From Xanthomonas campestris pv. phormiicola (GTDB lineage: Bacteria > Pseudomonadota > Gammaproteobacteria > Xanthomonadales > Xanthomonadaceae), in the NCBI GenBank assembly GCA_025666215.1, contig CP102593.1, positions 620,001 through 684,000 of the forward strand: 64,000 bases of DNA. Reading direction: 5' to 3'. A program made the position numbers and the translations under genes. The notes under the pieces are model-generated. The model was not told where the DNA came from and made no database searches. It saw nothing but the letters and a program-made list of their open reading frames with translations. Shown here piece after piece: positions 24,752 through 33,666 of the stretch. Position 1 is the first letter of the stretch. Each line of letters starts with the position of its first letter.

Positions 24752-25765
24752 ATGGCGACCTCGCAAAAAAAATCCAACCCCTTTTCTCCACCGAAGGTGC
24801 CTGCAGGTGCTTGTAAGTTCGGCTGGCAGTATTGGAATGCCCTGTACCAGAAATTCGGCACTTCCGGTTGGTATTCCGAGGAGCGTTGGCAGTTGGCGGC
24901 GCTCCATTCCAAGTCAAGTCTCAACGCCTTGGCAAGGCAGGTGGCTTGCGGCTTTAAGGCTGCAGGGAGGCCTGCCCAAGTGTTGGTGGATTCTTTCTGG
25001 ATCGATGGCACACCTCAGGTTCAAGGCCACTTGCCGAGTGGAAAGAAGCTGGCACAGTGCGAATTGGCGGACCTGCTGCTCATCGTGGAACAGAGGGACA
25101 TGGCAGGGAACCTAATGATCCGCACTGGGATGCTCTTGCAAGGGAAGACCGTGAAACGCCACGATGCCCTGCCATCAAATCCTTCGACAAAGAAGGAGCG
25201 CCTGCTTCTGGAAGGCCTCTGCCGCGCCCGACCCTTATCGGTCTATAGGGACATCAAGCTGACAGGCCACATAGGGGACTATGTATTCGGCGTTGGTACG
25301 GGCCTGAAGGACTGTGCACGCTACTTGATGATGCCGAAGAAGGCGAACTGGTGCCCAGGCTGCACCCCGCACGAGCCACTTCAAATAGGATGGCCTAAGA
25401 CGCGCTCTTCGAACTCAATTGCTCCGATGACCAGCTTCGTGGCAGCCATCCAGAACCTCGCGATCCATGGCAGCGTGGGGCGCGTGATCCAAGACAAAAG
25501 CCCTAGTGGTGCCTGTGAATGGTCAAGGTTGGTCTGGGACCTTCTGGGTGGCTTCAAATCTGGTCCAATGATGGGGTACGGCGGCCAGTCCCGAGCCAAC
25601 CGCTCCAACTTGATGTCGTTCATCGCGTCGGACTACGGCGACTACCCCGAGGTTCCGCCCGTACCGCCGCCAGAACTAGCAAGTGCACGTAATGCGCCGC
25701 CGGCCATCAGTGTGATTCAGGTGAGCATTCGCACCCCATCGATCGACCGGCAGCCGGTGGACTGA
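24752..25765 (+). CDS. Possible PD-(D/E)XK-fold protein beside defence operon
   Basis: I do not recognise a named family in this 337-residue protein. The central part has a pattern typical of restriction-endonuclease folds: Glu104 and Asp107 in CELADLLLIVEQ, a turn, then a hydrophobic strand ending Gln130-Gly-Lys132 (GMLLQGK), i.e. D-x(n)-Q-x-K. Other blocks are FGWQYWNALYQKFG at the N-terminus and GDYVFGVGTG in the middle. A Pro-rich segment lies near the end. The start is uncertain: ATG 24752 or GTG 24674; neither has a clear ribosome-binding site. It is on the opposite strand to the defence operon and ends 394 bp from vsr. A role with that system is inferred from position. Confidence 0.6.
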   Translation: MATSQKKSNPFSPPKVPAGACKFGWQYWNALYQKFGTSGWYSEERWQLAALHSKSSLNALARQVACGFKAAGRPAQVLVDSFWIDGTPQVQGHLPSGKKLAQCELADLLLIVEQRDMAGNLMIRTGMLLQGKTVKRHDALPSNPSTKKERLLLEGLCRARPLSVYRDIKLTGHIGDYVFGVGTGLKDCARYLMMPKKANWCPGCTPHEPLQIGWPKTRSSNSIAPMTSFVAAIQNLAIHGSVGRVIQDKSPSGACEWSRLVWDLLGGFKSGPMMGYGGQSRANRSNLMSFIASDYGDYPEVPPVPPPELASARNAPPAISVIQVSIRTPSIDRQPVD

Positions 25766-26159
25766 CCGATCGGAATCTGCAGGGGATGCACAGGGTCGGC
25801 CGTGCCCGCGGCCAATCATTAATGGTCGCGGTGAAGCAGGGGCCGCCGCCGTGCCGCTGGTTGGCGTGCCGAGCCGTACTCGTCTTGCGAGCATGTGCAA
25901 GCGGCGACTCGTTGTCCGCGTCAGGCATTGGCCGGCGCTAACGGTTTGCTTGGCGGCAAAGAGGGAATTCTCTAGGCTCGACGAGCCGCTTTCGACCAGG
26001 CTTACCGTGCGGCAGAACGAGCGCAGCGCTGTGCCCACGATAGTGGATGCCGGGCGCGACCCGTAAGACGCCCACACCTGTGACCTTTGCGTGCGTAGTC
26101 GTGTCCCCTCAATCAGGGCATTGTCACTCGCGCCGCAGGCTTCCACTTGGCGTGCAGCG
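25766..26159. other. Intergenic 394 bp downstream of vsr
   Basis: Both flanking genes end here. A minus-strand frame runs through (26197 to 25676) but its product is unfamiliar and has no ribosome-binding site. No clear terminator hairpin with a T run is visible. Probably decayed or spacer sequence. Confidence 0.4.
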
Positions 26160-26594
26160 TCAACCGCCGTGAGGGTTCTGCCTGATGGCGGCAGCAAGCC
26201 GTTCTGCCGTTTGCAGCGCCTTGGCGGGCGTGGAGAGTTCGCATTCCCAGGCTACGAGGACTCTCCAGCCTTGCTCTTCGAGCTGGGCCGCCACGCGCTT
26301 GTCCCTATCCGTGTTCTTCCCGAACTTTTCCAACCAAAATGCCGTGTTGCTCTTCGGCGTCGTGGCGATGCTGCACCCGGCGTGGCGATGCCAGAAGCAG
26401 CCATGCACGAACACGACTGTCTTGTATCGGCGAAACACAAGGTCTGGCTTGCCTGGAAGCCTCGTCCCATGCAGGCGATAGCGAAGCCCCAGGCGATGCA
26501 CGGCCTTGCGAAGCGTGAGCTCGGGCTTGGTGTCCTTGCCTCGGATCCGGGACATTCTCTCCGAGCGTTCGCTAGGGGATAGGGAGTCGACCAA
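26160..26594 (-). CDS. vsr: Very short patch repair endonuclease Vsr
   Basis: This 144-residue enzyme nicks next to T:G mismatches that arise when 5-methylcytosine deaminates, so it normally partners a cytosine-C5 methyltransferase. With a TTG start at 26594 the key residues fall at the positions known from the E. coli enzyme: Glu25 in KPEL, Asp51 in GKPDLVF, His64, Cys66, Trp68 and His69 in VHGCFWHRH. The TTG is preceded by AGGAGG, and that site overlaps the stop of the large upstream gene, eight bases away. It is the last gene of the methyltransferase operon, which supports repair of that operon's own mutagenic side effect. Confidence 0.95.
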   Translation of the reverse strand: MVDSLSPSERSERMSRIRGKDTKPELTLRKAVHRLGLRYRLHGTRLPGKPDLVFRRYKTVVFVHGCFWHRHAGCSIATTPKSNTAFWLEKFGKNTDRDKRVAAQLEEQGWRVLVAWECELSTPAKALQTAERLAAAIRQNPHGG

Positions 26595-26602
26595 GTTGCC
26601 TC

Positions 26603-29600
26603 CTAGGTTTCCCCTGACGTGTCTTTCTCCAACTCGTAGAAGGGCAGGCCTCGTATTACCTCGCCGGAAACACCAGCCGTCTTGTAGAGGCAGTGGTGGT
26701 TGGCCAAGGTCTTGACCCTCTCGGACAAGTCTCCCAGGTCAGATGTGAAGCCAAGGGCGCCTAGTTCCGCGGGCGTTACATTCGGCACCTTGTGAATGAA
26801 CCATGTCAGTAACGGATCGCGGTAGTCCGTTGTACCAGTCTTGAAGTGCCTCAGGTATTGCGAGGCCAGGATCACGCCGGTGCCAAACTCCCGGCCTTGC
26901 AGGAGCAGTTTGCGTAGGACATCGAACTCGTAGCGCATGATGTTGTCGGCCTCGTCGACTAGGAGGTACGAGTCGATCACGCGCAGTTGTGGATCGCTCC
27001 CGACGAAGGGACGCTTGGGTGTCCTGAGCATGTTCTCGTAGAACATGTTCAGCATGATGGCCACCAGCATGTTCTTGCTGCGGTCATCCTGGCCCATCGC
27101 GTCAAGCGACACCACGACGATGCCGTCGAGAAACTCGTCGAATGGCCTCGTCTTGGCAGGATCCTTCTCGAACACCTCCATGTCCACGAGGTCGTCGATG
27201 ATCGCCATCGGCGCGTCGGACTTGCCCGCAAGCAATTCGCGGTACTCGGCATGGATGTCGTATATGGTTGGCTGCCGCCCTTGCGAGGAACAAGCCTCGT
27301 ACGCGCTGCGGACTGCGCCCTTGAGCTTGTCGCGCTGTACCGGGCCTATGCCCGAGTACACCTTGTCGAGGACATCGGCGAAGAAACGGAACCTGTCCAG
27401 CCATGGGGCCACGGACTCTCCCATGGACGTGGTATCGAATAAGTTGAGCGGAAGACGCGAAGGCTTGACCACGCGTGCACCAGTGGCCGCGACGAATTCG
27501 GTACTGCTGTAGTCACGCTTGTAGTCGAATACCAGGAACCTTGGCTTGATGCCGCGGTTCTCTCGCCTTGCGGTGGCAATCTGGAATATTAGCGACTTCA
27601 GTAGCTGCGTCTTCCCGGTACCGAGGTCACCTACCACGCCGATGTTCAGGTGGTTTAGCCGCGTGTCCGACACGTTCAGGGCAAGCGGGCGAGGTTCGAA
27701 TCCATCGACGGTCCTGCCTATGGAGAGGGCGATACCTGTGTCGTTCTCGCAGGATATTGTGGCCGCTGCTGCAGTTGGCGCGAAGGGTTCCTCTTGCACG
27801 AGGGGCCCGGCGGGAACCTCTTCTTCTGGGCGGGGCACTTGCACCGCGTCATCGCCCTCGGATTCCATGCCGCTGGATGGCGCTGATTGAGGATTCTCAG
27901 GCTCGACGGCGCGAGCTGATGCAGCACTGGCTGCAGGTGCAAGTGGAAGTAGGTTCCAGTCCCCGACCTTGGCGCGGACGGCCTCGTAGAACGCCTGGGC
28001 ATCGCCGCCCACGATCCGCCCTGCGTCCATTGGCGAGATGGCGATGCTCTCGCGGAAGCCGTCCCCATCGTGGTCGTGCGCGTCGCTTAGGGGTGATCCA
28101 TCCACCACGATGAGGCGACCATGGAGGTCTATTGTGATTTCGGGGGATGGGCCCAGTATCGCGGCTGCGATGCGCTCGTGGTAGCCGGCCCATCGCCCGG
28201 CCTGTTCCCTGACGAGCTCGTGCTGGCTGTAGACGCGCAGTCCAAAGCCGATCATTGAGAGCAAGAGGTGCTGGTATGCCAGCTTCCACGCCAGTGACTG
28301 GGTGGCGCGCAGCTCCATTGCCTTCAGCAACGAGGAAAGCGCCCTTGCCTGGCCAAGCGCTTCCTTCGCGTCGTTCGTGCTGAGGGTGTTGCTCTGCTGG
28401 CGGCATTTCACCTCTAGCGGGGTGAGGTGGATGCGGGTCGAGCCCTCGCTCACACGGAAGCCGACGACCAGAAGGTCTGGGCGAGAGAGCGACGCTTCCT
28501 TCCGGTCCTTGCCAAGCGATAAGGCTAGGTCAGCGAGATAGCCGCGGAAGGGATCCACTGGGATGATTATCGCGATGGAGGCATCGTCCGGCGTACCGGA
28601 GAGCACGGGCAGGAGGCTGTCCAGGTTGCCTGATGTACGGAACTGGTCCTGGAGGAGCCGGACCGCGAGGAATAGCCCAAGGTCGCCAGTCGCCCCGGAG
28701 TCGCCGCCGGACAGGCCGCGCACCGTCGGGATGCCTCGCCGGGCGACCTCGAGCAGGACCTGCTCGATTTGGCCTTCGTCGAGCTCGCTGCAGCCTGGCA
28801 GGGGGCGCAGGACCCGCCCGAGCGCATCGCGATCGGCGTCCCTCACTTGCGACAGCAGGTAGTAGCCACTGGTGTCGCCTGCACGGTGGGAGTATGACGG
28901 CAGGTCGTAGTCCCACAGGTACGTCCCCTTGATCCAGCCTCCCAGGAAACACGCTGGGTCGATCGCGGAGGAGGACACCGCGACGAAGCCAGCCTTCTTC
29001 TCCTCGAGCATGCTGGAGACAGCATGCACGTTGGGCGCGAACTGGAGCCCTATAGCGTCGTCGTGGCTATCCTCTAGGGCGCCGATGCAGTGGGCGACCT
29101 TGTCAGCGAACATCTCGCCCGAGGGCGGTGCCGCCAGGGCTTGGCGCGACTCGCTGAGGAATGCCCCATGTAGTTGGCGCCTGATCCTGTGACGGATCAG
29201 GCCCCCCGTCCCCAACGGGGAACGCATGCCTACGGAGGTGGATTCTGGTTGCGCCGAGTCCAACTGGGCAATGATCCCGAGGTCCGGCTTGGCTCCCGCC
29301 GGCTGCTTCTCGAACCAGCGGACGCGGTTGCTGGTGTCCTCTGACAGGTTGGCGATCGTGGCTTGGTCCGGACGCGAGCTGGATGGCCTCGTGTCGAAGA
29401 CCTCTAGGATCCTCGAGCCCACGCCTTGCCGAGGAACAGTGGCCTCGCTAGCCCCGAATCGTCTGGTGCACCAGGTCGCTAGCCCTTCGGTGCAAGCATC
29501 CGTTGCACCACCACCACTCGATAGGACGACACTGACGATTGGCTTTGCCGCCAGAAGATCGGAGACGTCCTCGAGGGCGCGCGCGACCTGGGCAGGACTG

Positions 29601-32137
29601 AACCCACTGGAGATGCCACCCACGATCAAGCCGAATGCGTCGTCGAAGGGCGGCTGCCGCGACTTGTCTGCGATCTGGCCGAGTCGCGCGCCGTTCCACA
29701 GCACCGACCAATAGTCGGAGTTGCACTCGACGGACAGGAATGGAACGCGGTCGACACCGGTGGGCCCCCCGGGCGTCTGGAGCGACATGACCAGTAGGTC
29801 GGGTATGCAGTCCGGGTCCAGAATGCTGGCCGCAGGGCAGGGGCGCGGCACGTCGCCTTCGGCCGCGTCGTAGAGCACTCCTTGTGCGAGGCAATGCCAA
29901 GCCAGGCGCAGGGGATGCAACGGGGAAAGGATGATCGCGTCAGGCACGCGAGCGAGTGTTCGGCCGTCGGCCTCCCTCGGGCAAACAGCGACCACGTCCA
30001 CCCAGCACGCTACGTCGCGATCTGCAGCGAGCCACGCCGTGTATGCATCGAGGTACGTCTCGACGACTGCGCGAAAGTCGGGGTCCCTGGCGAGCCACTT
30101 GCCAAGCGGTGCGGATTCCAGGAGGCCCGCTTGGTCGCTAGTGGCCCTCACCCGGCTGGCAATTTCCTTGCGGGCCTCGACGAACCCCGGCGGGGGCACG
30201 AACAGTGAAGCCTCGGGCCTTGGATCGTGGAGGAAGCGCGCCTCCGAAAGGACGGGGCCGGCGGGCGCTTCCCAGTCCGGGAATGTCCACTTGGTCGCAT
30301 AGTCGTCGGAGAGCACCAAGGGGATGAAGGACCTGCCAACGCTCTGCTCATCGAGCATCCACGCCTGCAGGCTCGACGAACGAGCATGTCGATCAAGCTG
30401 CACGATTGCCTTGCTGTCGAATCTTTCCAGGTGCCGACGATTGAGCTTGATCAGGCGCTCGAACTCGCTCCGGCAACCTTCCTCCTTCGCCTCCTCGCAC
30501 GTGACGTAGACCCTGCAGGTTTCCGTGCCTCGCCCTGGCACCACGAAGGAGACAACCAACTGGTAGTTGCCGTCGGCGTCTATCTCTACCTGGTAGCCAC
30601 CGTCTTTCGCTGCATGAAGCTGTAGTGTTTGCGTCGCCTCCAGGGCTTGCTCCGTCGCATCGTCCGGCACTGCCTCTGCTTGCGTGACGGTGACGCCCTC
30701 GGCGCCGAGGATGAGGAGTTCGAAGCGTCCCGAGCCAGGGACCGACAGCGCGGATTCCCAATCCGCGCGTCCAACTCCCTTGCGGGGCTTCTTTGGCAGC
30801 GAAAGCTTGGATGCCATGCGGGATGTGACGATGATCCCCGGGAGCCAGCTTGCAAGCGACACTACCCGGGTGGTGGCGGCCCTTCGCCCGCTAGCGACCA
30901 CCTTGTAGGTGGTCGGGGAGCGTTGGCCGCTCGAAGGAAGCACATCGTGGTACGGCGTTTTCGCCGCCGGTGCAACATGTATAGACGTGCCCGTCTTGCC
31001 GAGGGACCCGCCCGTGAGCAACACCTCGATCGCCTGGTCTGCAAGTGCCCCTGCCGATATGGAAAGCTCGACACCGGCGCGGACGATCGCGGGCATGCCA
31101 GGGGTCACGGGGAGAACGGAGTTGGTACAGCTGATCGCGAGGTCGCCAATCTGCGCGTCGGGTTCTTCCGCGAGGAGCTCCAGCCAGCACTCGCTCGTAA
31201 GGCCTAGCCACCACGATGGCGGGGGCTCGAGCTCAAGAGCCGTCGATGGCAAGTAGAAGGCCGAGGCGGCGCGCTCGAAGATCGTCGGTACGTTGCACCT
31301 TGCCTGCACGTGCGAAAGGAAGGCCTGAAGGGACTGCTTCGTAGACTCGGCCGTGGCAAGCGCCGCAAGGCGATCCACGCCGGCCTTGAACCCATCGGCC
31401 ATCTCGTCGGCGATCCCGTCCAGGATGCCGAGTTGCAGCTTGGCCGCAATGCTGCCGTCCTGCAACGGTGGTACGCCACAGGCGAGCGCCAGGGCCGAGC
31501 CAGGCAGCAAGCCCTGCGTATCGTCATGGATGGAATAGAGGCGCGAGAGCAACTGCCACGTGCCTTCACCTGGAGCTACCTCGTCCGCCGACGCTGCCGT
31601 CCGCCTTACAAGCAACCTCGCGTCGTCCATTGAATCATCGGCGATGCCAGCATCCTTCAGGCTTCGACTAACCAGTTCCTGGATGAAGCCGTCATCCCAC
31701 CACGTCTCGAACGTGGCGTGGCCCGTGTTGTTGGAGACGTTCATGCCGAACTCTTCCGTCGTCGAGGCCACCGACCTATTGTTGTGCTGGCCGGGTGGCA
31801 TGAGCGCCACGAAGCTAGCCATGTTTGGATCGTTGCGGATATGTAGTAGATGGCTTTCGTCGCACTTGCCGGAAACGCCGATATCTGGATTGGGGCCAGC
31901 CCCCTTGCCAGCCGGAAGCTGTAGCAGCACGGGTAGCATGGCTTCTGCAGCGTCCTGGCCATGGGTGACGCTTATTCCACCGGGAGCGACGAGCTCGTCG
32001 AATACCTTCTCGAGGATCCCGAGCGGGGGCCCGTGGAAGACGAATCTGGACTCGAGCTTGTCGCTTGCTTGCTCACGCGCTGCGCCTTGGACCTTTTCGC
32101 GGATGATGCTGGCCAAGCTATGTACGAGTCTTTTCAT
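26603..32137 (-). CDS. DndH/DptH-like ATPase-nuclease, 1844 residues
   Basis: This giant protein looks like the DndH (DptH) component of DNA-modification-dependent restriction. The first 1200 residues show no familiar motif. A PD-(D/E)XK-like site follows: Asp1221 in SRPDLLVV and Glu1242-Val-Lys1244 in PLEVKCR. An Ala/Pro/Glu-rich linker (about 1400-1470) leads to a HerA/FtsK-type ATPase with Walker A GDLGTGKTQ (Lys1509) and Walker B SYLLVDEADN (Asp1728-Glu1729). Known DndH proteins are about 1700 residues with the ATPase at the C-terminus. The start overlaps the previous stop (ATGA), and vsr follows at eight bases. The proposed role is to translocate on and cut unmodified foreign DNA. Assignment rests on motifs, size and neighbours. 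Confidence 0.68.
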   Translation of the reverse strand: MKRLVHSLASIIREKVQGAAREQASDKLESRFVFHGPPLGILEKVFDELVAPGGISVTHGQDAAEAMLPVLLQLPAGKGAGPNPDIGVSGKCDESHLLHIRNDPNMASFVALMPPGQHNNRSVASTTEEFGMNVSNNTGHATFETWWDDGFIQELVSRSLKDAGIADDSMDDARLLVRRTAASADEVAPGEGTWQLLSRLYSIHDDTQGLLPGSALALACGVPPLQDGSIAAKLQLGILDGIADEMADGFKAGVDRLAALATAESTKQSLQAFLSHVQARCNVPTIFERAASAFYLPSTALELEPPPSWWLGLTSECWLELLAEEPDAQIGDLAISCTNSVLPVTPGMPAIVRAGVELSISAGALADQAIEVLLTGGSLGKTGTSIHVAPAAKTPYHDVLPSSGQRSPTTYKVVASGRRAATTRVVSLASWLPGIIVTSRMASKLSLPKKPRKGVGRADWESALSVPGSGRFELLILGAEGVTVTQAEAVPDDATEQALEATQTLQLHAAKDGGYQVEIDADGNYQLVVSFVVPGRGTETCRVYVTCEEAKEEGCRSEFERLIKLNRRHLERFDSKAIVQLDRHARSSSLQAWMLDEQSVGRSFIPLVLSDDYATKWTFPDWEAPAGPVLSEARFLHDPRPEASLFVPPPGFVEARKEIASRVRATSDQAGLLESAPLGKWLARDPDFRAVVETYLDAYTAWLAADRDVACWVDVVAVCPREADGRTLARVPDAIILSPLHPLRLAWHCLAQGVLYDAAEGDVPRPCPAASILDPDCIPDLLVMSLQTPGGPTGVDRVPFLSVECNSDYWSVLWNGARLGQIADKSRQPPFDDAFGLIVGGISSGFSPAQVARALEDVSDLLAAKPIVSVVLSSGGGATDACTEGLATWCTRRFGASEATVPRQGVGSRILEVFDTRPSSSRPDQATIANLSEDTSNRVRWFEKQPAGAKPDLGIIAQLDSAQPESTSVGMRSPLGTGGLIRHRIRRQLHGAFLSESRQALAAPPSGEMFADKVAHCIGALEDSHDDAIGLQFAPNVHAVSSMLEEKKAGFVAVSSSAIDPACFLGGWIKGTYLWDYDLPSYSHRAGDTSGYYLLSQVRDADRDALGRVLRPLPGCSELDEGQIEQVLLEVARRGIPTVRGLSGGDSGATGDLGLFLAVRLLQDQFRTSGNLDSLLPVLSGTPDDASIAIIIPVDPFRGYLADLALSLGKDRKEASLSRPDLLVVGFRVSEGSTRIHLTPLEVKCRQQSNTLSTNDAKEALGQARALSSLLKAMELRATQSLAWKLAYQHLLLSMIGFGLRVYSQHELVREQAGRWAGYHERIAAAILGPSPEITIDLHGRLIVVDGSPLSDAHDHDGDGFRESIAISPMDAGRIVGGDAQAFYEAVRAKVGDWNLLPLAPAASAASARAVEPENPQSAPSSGMESEGDDAVQVPRPEEEVPAGPLVQEEPFAPTAAAATISCENDTGIALSIGRTVDGFEPRPLALNVSDTRLNHLNIGVVGDLGTGKTQLLKSLIFQIATARRENRGIKPRFLVFDYKRDYSSTEFVAATGARVVKPSRLPLNLFDTTSMGESVAPWLDRFRFFADVLDKVYSGIGPVQRDKLKGAVRSAYEACSSQGRQPTIYDIHAEYRELLAGKSDAPMAIIDDLVDMEVFEKDPAKTRPFDEFLDGIVVVSLDAMGQDDRSKNMLVAIMLNMFYENMLRTPKRPFVGSDPQLRVIDSYLLVDEADNIMRYEFDVLRKLLLQGREFGTGVILASQYLRHFKTGTTDYRDPLLTWFIHKVPNVTPAELGALGFTSDLGDLSERVKTLANHHCLYKTAGVSGEVIRGLPFYELEKDTSGET

Positions 32138-33666
32138 TGTTCTTGACCTAGTGCCGGGTTCGCGGGAAACGGAGGGAGCAACAACATTCCGCTCTCTGCA
32201 TCCGGGCTATCGAGCACTAGGCCGAGCATCCTGAGCTGGTGGCCGAGGTCGTTCCGGGCGATGTCCTGCCGGTCGACGATGACACCGTATGCCGCCAGGT
32301 GCTGGCTCAACCTGTGGATCGACCGGGGCCCTCCCATGCCGGCGAGCGCGCAGTGGACGAGTGCGAGGACGGCGACGGGCCCGAGGGACACGATCCAGGG
32401 ACTCGAGGAACTGCTTCCCTTCTTCTTGAGCACGTAGCCCTGGTCATATCCTCTCAGCAATTGGACTGCCGTCTGCCGTTGGCCGAGCGTGTGCCTCGCA
32501 AACTCGAGGATGTTGGCGCCGATGCCCTTCTTGCAATTCAGCGCGCGAGCCTCTTGCTCCCTGATATCGACAAGAGCCGCCAGCGTTTCGGCATCCGATA
32601 GGAGCTTCCTGTTGTCACGGAGGTGCGCGCACAGACGGGCAACTCCTTCGCTCGACGAGATATCCTCAGGGCATGGGATACCTGCGTCGGAGAGCGACCA
32701 GAGGAGGGTGTTTATTCCCAACCGAGCGAGAAGGTAGCTAGAAGCCTTGTCCTTCAACCCGTTCAGGGCCTTGCCCCCGTATGCCATGTACTGAGCGCTA
32801 GCGGGAAAGATCAATTCCCGTGTCGCATCGGTCCCGACAGGGCCAGCGCCTTCGAGCGCCTCCGATAGGCAGCGCCAAATTCGTGCTTGCACATCGCAAA
32901 GCCATGTCACGTGCGCCACGGCGGCAAGCCGGAGGATCGCTTCCAGCAAACTTTCCCATTGCCGACGAGTCATCGAGTGCTTGGCCTGGATGAGCGCATG
33001 CAGGTCCTTGGCGAATCGGCGCGCGGGCATGAACCGCACATTGTCGAAGTCGTCGCTCGTGAGATTGGCGACCTCCGACCTGGGGACTGGCGCCAACTGC
33101 CAGGAAGACGCGTTCCCCCACGCGGCGGTTTCTTGCTCGAGCCAGCGCGCGAAGACATCGTCCTGGCTATCCACGCCGAGCGCGGCAAAGAGGGCTTCCC
33201 AGAGTGCTTTGGCAGCCTCGTGATCCGGGGAGCCGAGCCAGACCATGCGCCTCACGAGGCCGCCGGCCCGCCAGGAGTTGCTACTTAGTCGCGCCGATCC
33301 TGAAAACGGCGCCAGCGACGGAACGAGCGGAGTGACCTGCAGAAAGCGCTTGGCGGATTGGTTGGGGAGCTTTGGGCTTTCCAGTACTCCATGCAGTACC
33401 GCATTCCAGTCCTCCACGCCGAGCGTCGCGCCTGTCGGCGCCCCTTGCCTCTTGTCCCGCCGCTTCTGCAGTTTTTGATCCAATTCACGACCAGCCTGCG
33501 GCACGCTCCCTTCGCTGATGGATTCGAATCCAATGGTGCGGTAGAGGGACGCGACCAGCACCTCCGAGCTTGCGTATTCCGGCGCGGGGCTGATGGCAAG
33601 CGCGGAATCCTTGTATGCAGGGTGGGACGTTTGCCAGGGAGACTGCCTGAAAGCGGCGAGCGTCAT
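32134..33666 (-). CDS. DndG/DptG-like protein
   Basis: This 510-residue protein has no catalytic motif I can name. Size and position, between a P-loop protein and a giant HerA-like ATPase, match DndG (DptG). Its C-terminal region also recalls that family: a hydrophobic helix (WIVSLGPVAVLALVHCAL), an HTH-like stretch (HRLSQHLAAYGVIVDRQDI), then LRMLGLVLDSPDAESGMLLL, comparable to the conserved SDSGDA-type ending of DptG. Both ends overlap neighbouring genes by four bases (ATGA), so it must be made together with them. It may bridge the two ATPases or bind DNA. Similarity is by eye only. Confidence 0.6.
   Translation of the reverse strand: MTLAAFRQSPWQTSHPAYKDSALAISPAPEYASSEVLVASLYRTIGFESISEGSVPQAGRELDQKLQKRRDKRQGAPTGATLGVEDWNAVLHGVLESPKLPNQSAKRFLQVTPLVPSLAPFSGSARLSSNSWRAGGLVRRMVWLGSPDHEAAKALWEALFAALGVDSQDDVFARWLEQETAAWGNASSWQLAPVPRSEVANLTSDDFDNVRFMPARRFAKDLHALIQAKHSMTRRQWESLLEAILRLAAVAHVTWLCDVQARIWRCLSEALEGAGPVGTDATRELIFPASAQYMAYGGKALNGLKDKASSYLLARLGINTLLWSLSDAGIPCPEDISSSEGVARLCAHLRDNRKLLSDAETLAALVDIREQEARALNCKKGIGANILEFARHTLGQRQTAVQLLRGYDQGYVLKKKGSSSSSPWIVSLGPVAVLALVHCALAGMGGPRSIHRLSQHLAAYGVIVDRQDIARNDLGHQLRMLGLVLDSPDAESGMLLLPPFPANPALGQEQ

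Noticed and set aside
26987..27442. Plus-strand frame opposite the DndH-like ATPase
   Set aside because: The opposite strand encodes clear Walker A and B motifs; the plus frame is a shadow.
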